Source: Oxytricha trifallax
Lineage: Eukaryota > Ciliophora > Spirotrichea > Sporadotrichida > Oxytrichidae
Direction of reading: 5' to 3'
Assembly (NCBI GenBank): GCA_000711775.1
Contig: ARYC01001244.1
Location: 1 to 64,000 of the forward strand
Length of the DNA stretch: 64,000 bases
Positions 23,810 to 37,539 of the stretch are shown here, in pieces. Position 1 is the stretch's first letter, and each line of letters begins with the position of its first letter. Made by a program: the position numbers and the translations under genes. The notes beneath the pieces are model-generated. The model saw only the letters and a list, made by a program, of their open reading frames with translations. It made no database searches and was not told the origin of the DNA.

Positions 23810-24400
23810 ATGATTAAACCATAATTTGAATTCAAGATTTCACTTAGGATATTTATCCGAATCTACTTGAATATAATCTATCATAATAATATTAAATAGA
23901 GAAAAGTCTTTTCTTTTAGTAACTTCCCTTCACCAGGAGATAAATTTCTCGCTTTGTTTAAAATTTTAAGGGTACATCAATCATCTAAGACAAGTAAACT
24001 TTAGATATAATATCAAGATAAAATCAATCAACTATTTGCATAAAATAATTATTAACTATCAAGTATGTTGGCTCTATCTAACCTTTAGCGTCATAGAGAA
24101 GAAAAAATTGATAATAATTACTCAAATTTGTAAGAACTCATATAGTCTTAACAACTTGAAAAATATCAATAGGCCTAAATGAAATTCATAAAGTAAAGCA
24201 ATCAAAATGAATCCTTATAATAAATATTTAGCAGCTTAGGTAGAAACAGCAAAAATTCTGTGAGCTTGCTCTCAGAGTTTCCCATTGAATATAATTAACA
24301 TTGCCACTTAAGTAACTCATATAAATTATGCACTTAGTGTGAGCAGCTCAAAATAAAACATAAGAGTAAATGGCATCAATATAAATCAAAGTTTAATTGA
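23810..24400 (+). CDS. open frame of 196 residues, unrecognised
   Basis: The frame runs from MIKPQFEFKISLRIFIRIYL to TGA in the ciliate code. It includes FSNFPSPGDKFLALFKILRV, a Q-rich middle, and CHLSNSYKLCTQCEQLKIKH, which has several Cys/His. The same frame is open again for about 70 codons after the TGA. Chance frames of this length are common here, so this is only a candidate. AT-rich DNA without features fills 24600-25640. Confidence 0.2.
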
Positions 24401-25636
24401 TTGATAGATACTCCCTATAATCCCTATAGTAAATTATCATCAATAAATCTTCAATTGATTTAAGAAATTATTAAAGCTCGTTTAGCAGAAATGCAGACTC
24501 TGAACCAGTATTAATTCTTAGTAAATCTGGCTCAAATTTTAATAAAATTCTCACATAAATAAATTTATTTGCTTTCATTAATAATAAGTTCAGCTCTTTA
24601 GTATTTTTGTCAACTGAAACTTGATTTATCGAGTTTTAATTAGCATAAAACTTGCTTTAATTTTCTATTAATGCTTAAAAAACATACATATGATATTTTA
24701 ATGATTAATACTTAAGTTCTTTTTAAATAATAATTTGATCGTAATTAAGCAAACTAATTAAATTAATCTTAAATCATGAATTCCCCTAAATTTGTAATAT
24801 TTTCGACAATTTAATATTTAATTTACGTTTTTAAAAAAAATAAAATATTTAAGAATAACTATTCTTCATCCTGAAGACTGCTTAAAATACAAAACGGAAA
24901 GGTGTCTCCTTTTTAGAATAATGGAGCATCCAAAGCTTTCTAAGGTGTATAGATTTACATCAATAAAAGAAAATCATTTTTATCACTTCTTATGAAAGTA
25001 ATTCCTCAGTATAGCTCTTGTAAAATAAGTAAAATTGACTTAGGGATATGCTAGAATAAAATGATTACAATCAAACAAATAACTTTATAAATTCAAGTGT
25101 AAACTCTGATGGTTATGATCAATCAAATAAATAGCAATACTTAAAAGAATTCATAAAAATTTACACTGAGTTGAGGGAAAAATCTTTAATTTTATTATTT
25201 CATCTTAAAATAAGATTTTTTTAATTAAAATTAATTTTATTTCAATATATAAAATTGCATTTCATTTCATAAAATATATATTGTAATAAAATTTTCTTGT
25301 AAATTAATGTTGAACTCTATCAAGGATTTTTTTTTATATGACTAAAGATTTCATTATTTTTTAAGTATTATTTGTAATAGAATTCTAAGTCCACTTTACA
25401 TGAAAATAATTAATCTTACCTCAGCCAAAAATTAATAAGTCGGAAGATATATCTAAGATGATCATTGGCATAGCGATATTTATAATTATAGACCTTAAGC
25501 TCAGCATGCAAACTATAATTTTTGTCATATTTTAACTTTAATATATAATAAATTATAAAAGTAATGTTTAAATTATAGGAAATGGAACTTGCTTATAATT
25601 TCTCATTTAAGTTTAAATATTTAATCTTAGTAGTTA

Positions 25637-25990
25637 ATGAGTAATATAAAGTTAATTTTAACACATCAATTTATAATCAAACTATCAATTAAACTGTTAC
25701 TTATTTCATTGAAATGTTGTGGCAATCGTGATTCCTGTATTAGAATCTTGAAGATAAAGGAACTCCATAACAAAATATGGTACTCTCATTATCACCCAAC
25801 CCCAGAATCAAGATATCTCCCTCAAAGAGCCAAATCCATAGATGTGATTACAGAGCTTGTGAGATTCAGCTCTTTGAAGTCACTTGAAAACTCTGCTAGG
25901 CCAACCGCTGCTGGGAATGTAGTTCCTTTCCTTTCGCTGTGGTAACTTTAACACCCATCATATGAGGAGAAATTATCTTATCAGGGCTTC
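25637..25990. other. GC-rich coding-like island, strand unclear
   Basis: About 230 bp stand out in GC. On the plus strand the frame reads RAKSIDVITELVRFSSLKSL. On the minus strand a frame reads GTTFPAAVGLAEFSSDFKEL and NLTSSVITSMDLAL. The minus frame looks more protein-like but meets two TGAs. It may be an MDS or remnant; I could not name it. Confidence 0.3.
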
Positions 25991-28900
25991 TCATTTAATA
26001 TTTTATGTTATTCTAATTTGATTAAAATATTGTCCATATTAAAGACACATATTATAGACTAAAGATCTATATTTGAGATATTTAAAGATAATTAATCATT
26101 AAAACTGGACTATAGCTTTTATTTTCATAATTTTATGTTCAACTTACATCGTTGAATTTAAATTTACTAATGAATAATGTTGTATAATTTTAAATTTGAG
26201 CTTATCCAATAATGTATTTTAAAGATAACGAATAAATCAGAAAAATGTTAAAATAATATAATTTTAGCATTTTAATGTTAATAAAAGAAGTATTTTTCGA
26301 AACTACATCACTGGTCTTATTGGAGAGAGTATTTGCTAATAAACATGTGGATTAGTGAATAATATATGAAAGATGTATTTAATTAGAGGTAAATACAAAT
26401 TGAGCAAGGATAAAAATTAATATAGAATCATCTTAAAATTAGTTCTGATTAGTTAAGTTTTTAAAAAAATGATAAGGATAATTGGTTTTAAAAAATTTGC
26501 AAGTAATTTTTCAGAATTTTGATGAAATATTTTAAATTGCCAGCCAATAATTTATTTTAATTTGATGATAATTTAAAGCATGCAATATTAATTAAACATC
26601 TCCATTAAATTCCATAAATTTTTTATAAAATCTAATAAAGGAATCAATAATATAAAGATAGAGTCTTAGACATTTATAATGCACCTGTTGATAAAATTAA
26701 AAAAGAATAGATTCAAGAAGCAAAACTCTCTCTGATATTAGATTTTAAGAATAAAAATTGCTTATATAGAAATTTTGAGAGAGAAACTCCTTCAAGCCAA
26801 TATTTAGATTGAGTTAAGAACATCTGCCTAATAGTTAATTTAATCTTGACGTAACTCTTTTTGTGAGAGTCAATAGCGGAATCCTTCGAAAACTTAAATA
26901 GATGAAATTTGCTCAAAATATTATAGAATCTGTTCCATAGTCACCACAATCAAGTCTTAATGTTATAAGCAATATTTTGCTTGCCACTAAAACTATCTAT
27001 TAGATTATCATTTTCATAAATATGTTTGAAAAATTAAATTGGTTAAATTTATAAAAATTTATTGATAAGCATATTTATACTTACTAATTTAACTTTAATT
27101 TTCTATACATTTTTAATTGCATTAATAATTTAATTATTTAAAGTCTCTAAATTATCATAACTTCCATAAATTACTTTTCAGGCTCCCTCTTTAGAGATAA
27201 TTATTACACACTTAAATAGACTCAGACTATTTATTTTAAGTCCACTTGAATTTAGACATTGACTATTTTATTTCAGCAATAATTTAAGTCGATAATAGTG
27301 GTTTTAGATGAATGGTGAGTGATGGTTGCTCTCGTTGTACTCGTGATATGAAAGTGAGAAAGTTAATGAAAGATATTATGGTATAACACCAAGTTAGAGA
27401 GATTCATTAAGTTGGGATAAAAAATCTATTCTCTAAAATTAAGCATCAATCGAAAGACTTATGACAACTATAACAAAAAATAAAAGATAGAAGACATCGA
27501 AAAATAAGCCAATAGAAGCCAGACATAAAAAGTATCCGCATCTAGATATTTAAAATAAATTAACAAGGACGATTGAAACCAATCCCGAACACGTTAGAAA
27601 TCAGGGATGAAAATATAAAATTTCAGTAAAAATTTAAAATCATTCTATATCAATTACATTCTCGCAAAGGTATTTTTCTGAAAATTTAAAGTCAAATTAG
27701 AAGCTTAACTAGCTTATACTAGTTAGAATTAGCTTAGCAGATTCAATATTCTCGCAGTTTCCTACAAACTTCCCACTTTAGCTTTAAAGATTGGATATCT
27801 CACAGAACCCTTAAGTCAAATATTATTCAAATTTTAAACTTCAAAATTCCATTTTTTATATATTATAATGTGTCTTAAATTTTAGGATATCCTCGAACAG
27901 TTTAATAAAAAGGAAAAATAAATTTCAAAAGAATTCATAATCAGAAAATAAACTAATAATTTTGATTTTTGCATTATGATTAATTGTATAAAATATGAGA
28001 TTATTTTCCCTTTAGAAAAATTAATCATATAAGGATACTAATAAAAACGGAGAAAGCTATATAGTAGAATCTGGGATATAAAAAGTAATAAAAAAAAAGA
28101 TAATAAAAATTAAAGAAAAGTATTTATTGATGGAATTTTTCATCAATAGCAATATTATTATGAAAGTATAGTTAAATTAAATACTGCTTTAAAGAATTAT
28201 TGCCAAATATTTACCAATAAATACATATCATTAATGCTTATTTAGATTTAGAATTATTTCTAATTTAATCTGTTTTTTTTATTATAATAACTATTGATAA
28301 CTTTAATTTTTAACAAATTTAATCTCAGTAAAGCCACAAAAATAAACAATAAATGAATAATTTCTAAGGTTTTATAAAAGGATTAAATTTTAAGTGAAAA
28401 CAAGAGAAAAATTTTGAATCAAGATTTTGAAGGCAATTCAAATGTTGAGGAAAGTTGCAATAAAATATACTTAGGAATCTTGTAGAGTAATTATGTAAAA
28501 GTATTATATATTTAAGTATTATTTATATCGGAGATATATTGGAGCTTAATATATAAGTCATATAGAATCTCAAATACTCAGCTTATAATTTATTTGAAAA
28601 TTAGATCTTTAGATTTATGATTAAATTTCTTATAATGCTTCATTGGAATCAAATTAGATTTAGAGGGCAATACTTTTAGCTTTAGCCTTGAAATATAACT
28701 CTGTACGGTCCATATTCGAAGCATCTTAAAATTCTTTAAGGTCTGGTCCTCTCAAAAGGATAAAAATATTACCTAAAAAGAACTTGAAAAGAAGCCAAGC
28801 TATACAAAAAAGCAGAAAGACAATCAAAATAGAATAGATTACCTTAATTTTAGAAATTTACTCTTGTTGCTTATAATATTAAAAAATCACTTTTGATTTA

Positions 28901-29780
28901 ATAAAACCTGCACAAATTGACTTGTCTTTCAATAGTTTCAAAGCCCTGATACACAAATTATAGGTAAACATATTTGCTTTTTCAATTTAGGTGAGAGATT
29001 AAAAACAAATGACACTACTATGGGAATTCATATGATGGGCAATTAAGCAAGGGTATATAAATTGGGGTTCGTGGATCCTGAGAAAACACAGGATCATGTT
29101 ATTAATTATATTTTTTTACTAGAATTCTTAGTAGCAACTCATTCATAATTTATCATATCAAAATTATTGGATAATGTATATACAAAAATAGTAAATTATA
29201 TATTCATAATTAAATTAGTTTATATTCAGCATTCCTGACTGATTATATCCAAGTCTTAATTTAAAACCCCAAATCTATTTATTCATTTTTATAAAGTTTG
29301 TTTGTTTGTAGTTTGAGGAGGATAATTAGGGTAGATACAGATAATTTTTATTAATTGATACAAAATAAATGTAGAAATAATTCGGCATCATAATTGCATA
29401 AGTGTTGTCGCTCTAGAATATAAATTACTTTTTAACCATTTCCAAAAGAATCATTCATGTTGCTTCTGTCTCGGTCAATCAGCAAAGAAGTACCATTGTT
29501 ATTATAATAAAGTATAATTTATTTGGAAAAATCTTTATTTAAAATAATTAACAAATTTACATTGAAACTGCAAATAACTTAAAATATAATAATATATCTT
29601 GATTTTCATATAAAGAATATATTAAAATATATAAAGAAAGCTCTATTGAAAATGTTTTTATAATTTTTCAAATGAAATGAATAAAACAAAGATAAATTTT
29701 TTATATTATTTACAAATTTATCCTTGAAAACCTTCTATTCATTGCATCTGTTCTTAGGAATTATTTAAATCTGTTTGTAT
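25990..29780. other. AT-rich stretch, nothing convincing
   Basis: A minus-strand frame at 26713-26916 (with KYWLEGVSLSKFLYKQF) and a short one near 28700 are the only mildly coding-like parts. No homology, repeat family or element end was seen. Confidence 0.3.
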
Positions 29781-29789
29781 TAATTCAAT

Positions 29790-31520
29790 CTCCCTTACCT
29801 TTTATACTTTATAAATATAGTTCTTAACTCTACTGTTTTAAGCTCTTCATTTCTTATCTGTTTATGACCTAAATGCTTGCTGATCTTTTTCAAGTCTCTT
29901 TACTCTTTAAAATTTTTATCTTTCTAACTTCTTACGGTATTGATAGGCGCAATCTTCACCCAAGCATTTGAATAAAGTCTTAGATTTTTCTGTCTAGTGG
30001 ATACTCAATAGGTAATTAGATAAATAACGATTGATTAAGTATTGTTAAATCAAAAGCTTCCTAAATAGTTTTTAAGCAATTATAGCTAAATTAATTCAAA
30101 TTAAAAGCATTATTAAACAAAATAAAGCAGGTTTAATAGTTCTAGCAATATCCAAATCATGCTATGTTTAATTAGCAGTTTACTCGTTATTTTAAAGAAT
30201 ATTTATACTCATTACTTTATCAGTTACTATGGCCATAGCCTCTACAAATTCAATGAACTGCATCTAAAATTCTTTTTTTATTAATCTCTTAAATTTACTT
30301 CATCATGCACTGGTTAAATATCACTCATATTTGTCTAGCTTCAAAATTTCATCGATTACTCAAGATTCGTTATTAAATCAATAGATTCATTCATATACAT
30401 CAATTTAGTTTCTTCTGTTAAGACTCTCTTCCTGAGTACTTTGCTTCAATATCTTTTAAAATCTTTAGTTTTTTTTTAACACAATATCACAATGCTCATT
30501 CCAATATTTCTATCATTTAAAATCTTTTGAATTAAATTTTTAAAGTAAGGAAGTACTGTATCTTCAAATGCTCGAATAACTTCTTCTTCTTCATAAGTTT
30601 CATATTTATAATAAAATGTGTATGATAAATTCTTGATAGCTATTACTTCGCTTAAATTACCAAACAATACCCAATCTCACACAAATCACAAGGAACTAAA
30701 AACTAATAAGTTATCATTATAAATTTATCTGGTTTTAGATTATTTTCCTGCTTTAGTAGAAATGAACTCCAAATCTAAATGAAAAAGTTTCACATATTTT
30801 GAATCTATCTAGCATTTCATTGCAATTGTATACAATATTACTAAATACATTTGTTCTAATTGAAAAGATAGTATTACTAGGCCAAAATAAGAGAATTACA
30901 TGTATGTTTCACAAATATAGAATTATATGCTTAGATATAATAGATTATCACATAGTTCTATAGTTTTTTGTAATAAAAAAATATAAATCTATTATTTTTC
31001 CTTTACTGATTTCAATTTTCGATCAATTTTGTTGAACCTCAAATCAAAATTAAATGCAATTGATTAGGTTTTAATCAGAATCGTATTATAAGTAGCAAAT
31101 ATTTATTTTGGTATTGACAATGGATATTTTTGTCCTACTTCTTCTTCGATAAAAGGAGGCTCAGGTCTAGGAATAACTTTCATTTACAGCAAGTCTTCAG
31201 CAATTTATATCTTTATAAACTTTCCACATTTTCAATATAGTTAATCTTAGACACATTTATGGTTATGCGCTCATCAGATATGTTTGGCTATTAATTAAGA
31301 ATAGTTGGCATAGAAAGAATCAGTAAAGGTATTCTAGCTGTTGTTTTAATAGAAGAAAGTTACAGATTCTGGAGGTACCATTCTGTACAGATAAAATTCC
31401 TCGTTTTTTGAGATCCTCAAGCATCTTCTTAGGCTTGAGCTACTCATAGCTTATGTACACAAATGTTTGCTTTTGATCTATTGGTGTAAGTAAAAATTCA
31501 ATTTAAGTCCATCCCACACA
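29790..31520 (-). pseudogene. decayed ciliate gene, possibly EF-hand-like
   Basis: Several minus-strand islands follow one another: QLKPKKMLEDLKKRGILSVQ and FIEEEVGQKYPLSI (31110-31500); YETYEEEEVIRAFEDTVLPY and RKRVLTEETKLMYMNESI (30370-30670); FIEFVEAMAIVTDKVMS (30210-30270); YPLDRKIQDFIQMLG and RKKLERQKFQRVKRLEKD (29850-30010). The FxxFxEAMA-x-V-x-DK pattern resembles the last helix-loop-helix of ciliate EF-hand-type proteins. Frame changes and in-frame TGAs, some at likely Trp positions, occur inside islands. AT-rich gaps could be IESs. The family call is tentative. Confidence 0.35.
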
Positions 31521-32106
31521 AATTTAGCATTTTATTTTAATTGAATCTAATTCTTACTCAGAACGTTTGGCAATTTAAAAGTGCTATAGTAAATCATAAA
31601 TCAATATAAATGACTCATTAATTTTAATAAGTAAAATATATGTGGATTTATGATTAATATTTAACAGAAATTATTTTCAACTGATTTAATCTTAATGAAG
31701 ATTTTCTTTATATCCATCAAATAGAGCATATTTATAAACGCATAATTCTATCTTCCAATTATTGAAGCAATCTATTTAAAGAATTAAAGCCTAAATAACT
31801 CATTGCGAGATTTTAAATTCTAAATGTTTACTTATTAATTTTGAAAAATATTATGGGTCCTACATATAAAATTTATAATAGAAATACTAATATTTTATTA
31901 AAATGTTTATATTGTGAGAAGTAACTATTTAATCAATTATTATTTAAACTAGAATTAATTTATTAATAAATTTGAAATCAATCTTAACTATATATTTTTA
32001 AATTATATTGGTGGTAATCGAAAATTGAAAATAATAACTATTAATCTTTATTTAAGATCTATAATATGTCTATAATGAAACAATAGATATATTGCAGCCA
32101 AACAAC

Positions 32107-34715
32107 TTCCTTTAAATTAAGGGTTTAAATCTATTATTCTCAGAGTCTCTTTGAAGATATTCTCTGTCGATAAGTGACTCAATTCTCTTCTTAATCATGA
32201 CTAAATCAGAGTTAAACTTCTAAGCAAGAATCTTAGCACACCCAGTCAGTAAGGCGTTAAACTAAATTCTTCTCCTAATATGATTTTTACAATAGTAGCC
32301 TTTAGTCTATCTTAATCAACTTTCTCTTTGATTACTGCATTCTCTGCTTCCTTCTTTTCTTTCAGTTAAGCCATTGGCAACTTGATCCTGTCTGAACCAG
32401 ACTTAAAAAAGTAGCATTAAGGGTAATCACATAATTGACATTGAATTCCTTCATAGCTTGAGACTTTTTTAGCATTTTAATGTCTAAATCATAGGAATCA
32501 AATTGCATTTCAATTCTTTATCTGGTATATTGATCTTCTCACAAATTTACTGGTATAATTCAATCTATTCGACTACAAGTTTATAAAAAATAATTATATT
32601 ATAGGTAACTTGCTAATTTTGACGGAATAATTCTAGGGTGCACTTTTAGAAAGTACTTGATTCAATTCCTAATTAGAATTGCATTTCCCAAGATGTACTT
32701 GTCTAAGCAAAGGTGAGACTAGGCTTTAAGTGAAGGAGACAACCATTATGCTTGTTATTATAGTATTTTTTAAAGTTCTATTTTAATGAATAAATTTCTT
32801 AGGATGAGTAATTGTAGCTTAATTAGGCCAGATTCCAGTAGTCAATAAATTATAGCTCTATGGTTAATTTAATTTTTTATCAATAACTTTGTTAGTTTAC
32901 TTAAACACTAAATTAAAATTAAAGCGATTTGCAAAGCTCAGTTTCTATAAATTTAAACAAATATATTGTAGAAATACATTTGAATTTGGAAAATTAATTA
33001 TAATTAAATTAATAATAAATCAAAATCGTGGCAGTTAAAGTTGGCCAATTTAAACGATCTTGGGCTCATTCGATAGAGAATTCAAAATTAGCTGGACTTT
33101 TTTATTGGCAGTACTATTTTATCGCATCACTGGAGTGAGATAACTTCACTTTAATTAAACTCATCTATATTCATTAATTTATACCCTCACATTAAAGTGA
33201 AGTTATCTCGCTCCAGTGATGCGATAAAATAGTACTGCTAATAAAAAAAGTCCAGCTAATTTTGAATTCTCTATCGAATGAGCCCAAGATCGTTTAAATT
33301 GGCCAACTTTAACTGCCACGATTTATATTTGTAATTCATTTAATTTAAATTAATTTTCTAAATTCAAATGTATTTCTACAATAATTGTTTAAAATTATTA
33401 GTAGGTATTAAATTGTTTTAAAATAAATTATGTTAATAATTTTTATACATTAATTATTTTAAATAAAATTAAATTTTTAAATCCCCTAAGATGTTTCATT
33501 TCTAATAAATCTAACTTACTTCTTCATGTTTAGAAAATTATAAATTTAACTTTATATATTTAAAAAAATTATCATCTTTTTAATTAAAAAAAATAATCAT
33601 ATTTTTAACTATAGTAGCTAGACTCAACAGCAGTTTTCTCAGATTGATTAATGAAAGACTTTATAGCGTTATTAATTGTCATTTCAAATGCAGCATTCTC
33701 GCTATATTTTCTTCTTTATATTTTTTTTCTCTTAGATAGATGATTTAACATACAAATTGTTTTATGCTTCATTGTTTCATCATTAACTAATTTATTTCCT
33801 TCATTAATGAAGTAAAGAGCTTGTTGCTTTGTTAAGTGAACTTGAGCATCAGGAACCTAGAAAAGGTCATGCATCAAGGCTATTTTATGGAATTTCCATT
33901 CTTAAAAATATGAATCATACCACTGTGCTCCCTGCATATTGATCAAAGAAAGGGAATGTTACTCAATATACTCCTTAAAGAAAGTTTGAATTAGAATGCG
34001 CTCAGAACTGGAATCTAGATAATTCAGCACTCGCTCTCTTATTCTTGATTCACATGCGTATTTACTTTCTTTAATAATTATAGCAAGAGTGAGAATTTAA
34101 ATACTGATTGGACTCAACTCTCAAGAAGTTTTTAATAAAAACTTCTAAAACTCATTCTCATAAATTTTCATGGAAGATATGCTGACTTCGACTAGCATTT
34201 ATATAATTTTTCTCAATTGAGTAGATCACTTTTTAGCCATCGCGCTCTCTTTTGAATCATTCAAAATTATTTAGATGAGTACACCTTTGATTTCACGATT
34301 GAGGACTATATTTTCTTGGAAACTAAGTTTAGAGTTGCTCTACACTTTGGAGCTTAACTTTGGAAACATATTTCTATACATTCACATGAAGACATCCAAA
34401 ATCATAATAATTGACAGTTTACTTTCAGCATATACTTTATTAATTTTTTTGATTAAGTCTTTCATCTGAGTACCTACTCAGTCTCTGTACTATTAGCTGT
34501 AGCAACGCGAATATTGGTATTTTCAACTCCCTCATATATAATTTAACCATGTCTGTGGAGGGCATAATTGCAGGCAGTACGGTAGAGTTCCTCGTAACTG
34601 AGAATACTAGCCTGCTTTGCTTGCTTAGATTTACCTTCGCGAATGTTGTATCAGTTCTACTTGTGCTAAGTCTGATGACATATAAGAGTCGTGGATTTTG
34701 TCGTTAAGTAATGCT
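32107..34715 (-). pseudogene. decayed cullin (ubiquitin-ligase scaffold)
   Basis: The N-terminal part has LSYEELYRTACNYALHRHG and IIYEGVEN (34500-34640), the conserved first cullin repeat. Next come SIIMILDVFM, then FIKNFLRVESNQYLNSHSCY and KIALMHDLFQVPDAQVHLTK (33600-34170), matching the middle repeats in order. The C-terminal part (32107-32560) has KINIPDKELKCNL, VDQDRLKATIVKI and MIKKRIESLIDREYLQRDSE, the neddylated winged-helix tail. Cullins hold adaptor and RING subunits of SCF-type ligases. At least four frame changes and several TGAs are present. The central cullin-homology region between 32720 and 33595 is missing and replaced by AT-rich DNA and a foldback MITE. Confidence 0.82.
32966..33381. 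mobile_element. foldback MITE family 1, copy 2
   Basis: A 416-bp palindrome flanked by TA (32964-32965 and 33382-33383). It has the same ends (TTGTAGAAATACATTTGAAT) and arms as the copies at 13511 and 55369. It lies inside the cullin remnant, between the central and C-terminal parts. Confidence 0.92.
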
Positions 34716-35129
34716 TACATATTCTGTGAGGTATTTTAACTTATTATTTTTTAATTAACTCAGTATAAAAAGTACAAATAAGAATTGACATATATTATAT
34801 TTGAAAATAATACTTACTAAAAATATCTTGGTTAAGTAATTGAAAGTTAGTTTTGAGTTAACTGTGAAGATGTATACGGAGGTAGAGAAAGTCTCTATTA
34901 CTTTTGTTTATTATTTTTAGGATCTTATTATTTAATTCCTTCATTTAATTCTGATCCTACATTATAAATAAAAATTTAAATTGATGAAGTCAAAAATATT
35001 TTAAATTATATTGATCATTTTAGTTTGCTTATAATCTTCATTTTTTTTATATAGAACTTCATCAGATTTATAATTTTGTTAATAAATAACTTATATTTAT
35101 TCCCAAATTTTTCCAATTCATTTATTTTC

Positions 35130-35564
35130 TCATTGACTTGCTGTTCCGTTTTTCTTACCTAAAAGGAAGAACAAAGCAAACAACAAATATAGGATATAGT
35201 ATGAATGTTCACGAATATATTTGATCCAATTTATATATAATTAGAAGTATTCCACAATCAATAAATTTTATATTTTAAGCAATAGATCAACCTTAAAAAT
35301 GCTTATATATTAAATAGCAATTATATTGATGACACCGGTTGGAATATATGCCAAGAGAAGCTTATAGGCTGCAATTTATGCGTGCAAGTTAGATGCAAAA
35401 ATGTGAGCCAGATTAAGAATACAAAAAATAATTGACATAATGAAGATTGCCAAGTACAGCTAAATGAATCCATTGAAGATTGCTGTTAAAATAAATAGCA
35501 TGAAATAAATCACCAAACTTACCATATTCATTACTCTTAAGCCATTAGCATCTCTTGAATGCAT
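35130..35564 (-). CDS. small multi-pass membrane protein, unrecognised
   Basis: The frame is unbroken for 144 residues from MHSRDANGLRVMNMV to TGA, with a few TAA/TAG as Gln. Four hydrophobic segments are visible: SLVIYFMLFILTAIF (about residues 16-30), YLAIFIMSIIFCILNLAHIF, LLLAYIPTGVINIIAI and YYILYLLFALFFLL. A short basic tail follows. The part before residue 95 has more balanced composition than the rest, so an intron or IES boundary inside it is possible. It is divergent with the cyclophilin remnant 230 bp away. It is the only host-like gene in this area without an evident break. Confidence 0.4.
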
Positions 35565-35794
35565 TCTATTTTATAACTATTAACATATATATTTGATTAG
35601 AAATAGATAGAATAATTTAAATATAGTGAGCATGTTTCTTGCTTATTAAGTTGAAATTATTAATTTTCTAAGAATTGTGAAAAATATCTGATTAGCCCTA
35701 TCATTTTATATTTTTATAATTTATATCAATATATCTTAAATTAATAGCTGAGTATTTTAGTTAAAATATATAATTAATTTGATCTAATTACAAG

Positions 35795-36695
35795 ATGGGA
35801 AGAGCTAATCTACTTTTAGCACTTACTGCTACTCTGACTTCTATCCAATCAACTCTTGATTCTGTAACCTACAAGATTTTCTTTGATAATGAGATTGATA
35901 TGAAACAGCAGGAAAAAATTTATGAGATTAAAATTCTAAGCTAAAAATAATTAAGGATAATATTTTTGCTGAATTGTTTTCGGTTTATTCGGCAACAGAG
36001 TCCCCAAGAAAACTGAGAACTTCTGAGCCTTATGCATTGGTGAGAAAGCCGTAAAAATTCAGGAAAAACATTGGCTTATGAGGGTCCCTTTTTCCACAGA
36101 ATAATCCCATGTTCATGGTTCAAGATGGTGACTTTTCCTAAGGAGACAGCAGAGGTGGCGAGTCCATCTATGGGCTAGATTCAACGATGAAAGCTTCAAC
36201 ATTAAGCGCAAAAAGGTAGTAATATTAAGATTATACTTAACTATATTTACTATTATCTAATAAAATAATACAAAAGTTTTATTCTTCCATTATTACTATG
36301 GGGGATTACATTTATAATATAAGCCAGGTTTTTTGTCAATGGAAAATGCAGATCAAAACATCAATGCTACCCAATTTTTCATTACTTTCAAGAAAACCAC
36401 CCCATGATTCGATGGCAGACATAGAGTCTCCGGTGAGGTCTTAGAATGTATGAATGTCGTCACCGCCTTAGAGAAGCTTGATGCACACAGTGGTACCCCA
36501 AAGAAGAAGGCAAATATCGGTAAATCTATTGAACTTTCTCGCAAATTAAGAGGAGAGTCCAAATAGAATAGCATTAGCTTAAGAAGAATCAAAGATATTA
36601 ATTCCAGAAAAATCTTTAATTCAATTAACAAGTTATATACTCTATCAATGTTATTTTTGTTTTTGTCTCATAATCATACTTATTCTTGCAATTGA
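35795..36695 (+). pseudogene. decayed secretory cyclophilin (peptidyl-prolyl isomerase)
   Basis: A signal peptide (MGRANLLLALTATLTSIQST) and VTYKIFFDNEIDMK open the gene. After an AT-rich, IES-like gap come VFGLFGNRVPK, ALCIGEKA, FHRIIP, FMVQDGDF, GGESIYG and FNDESFNIKRK. After a second gap come PGFLSMENADQNINATQFFI, TFKKTTP, FDGRHRVSGEVLECMNVV and ALEKLDAHSGT. The normal Trp of TPW-x-DG and the Arg of FRALC are TGA, and frames change at RIIP and IYG inside GC-rich DNA. Cyclophilins catalyse cis-trans isomerisation of prolyl bonds; the signal peptide would send it to the secretory pathway. The two AT-rich gaps suggest it derives from an IES-split gene. Confidence 0.85.
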
Positions 36696-36699
36696 CAGT

Positions 36700-37480
36700 A
36701 GACATAAGCATGAACATGATATTCAATTAATTAATTTATTCATAACATTTACTAGAATTAATGGATTAATTTCTCATTCTTATAAGAAAAGATTAACAGG
36801 AAACTGTTAATGAAAATATAAGTAGTGATGACATTGAATGTAAATTATGATACTCTAAGTTTTGGTATTAATTTATAAATTGGCAATCCTTTTCTTGTAC
36901 ATATGATTTATTGATGCTTTCATCTGTGATGAAGTGGTAAATGTTATTAGTAAATTAATAACAATATTTATATAATGATTAATATGATTTTGGGTTATTA
37001 ATTTAAAACAAAGTAATTTGGGAATTCTGATATCAGATAAGGACACTTAATCATTTTGGCTTGCTCAGAGAAAATAATTAATTTATATTCCTTTCTTCTC
37101 ACAATAATGATGATAGTAAATATAGTTTAATTAGGAGTAGTTGTAAACTTGATTTTTCACAATATAGAAGTAGATTCATATTAATAATAAGGACGTTAAA
37201 GTTTCAATGAAAACCAGAATAAATCAGATATTTCTGCTCATTCTACTTTAAACAACATATGAGTAATTCAGTAAACATGAGCGCATATAAATAATTTCAA
37301 AAACATCGAGAAGGGGTAGATTTATAATAACTATTCGCAACTTTAACTATTATTTATACCCACAATACTTGTAATGGAACAGAGTATTACTTATATAGTA
37401 ATTTTCAGATATAATTTTTAGTTTAAATAAAGGAAATAGATGCACTTGCTTTTAGAAAATCTAATGAAAAGTTGCGATTA
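36700..37480. other. AT-rich stretch, no gene seen
   Basis: No coding-like island, hairpin or known repeat was seen between the cyclophilin remnant and the next GC-rich block. Confidence 0.4.
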
Positions 37481-37539
37481 ATAAGTTATAATAATCGCGG
37501 AATTAAATAAAATTTTAATATGTAAAAAATGGAAAATAT

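Noticed and set aside
29030-29100. TATATAAA box and GGATCCTGAGAAAACACAGGATC repeat as a promoter
   Set aside because: TATA-like strings are everywhere in this DNA and no gene follows.
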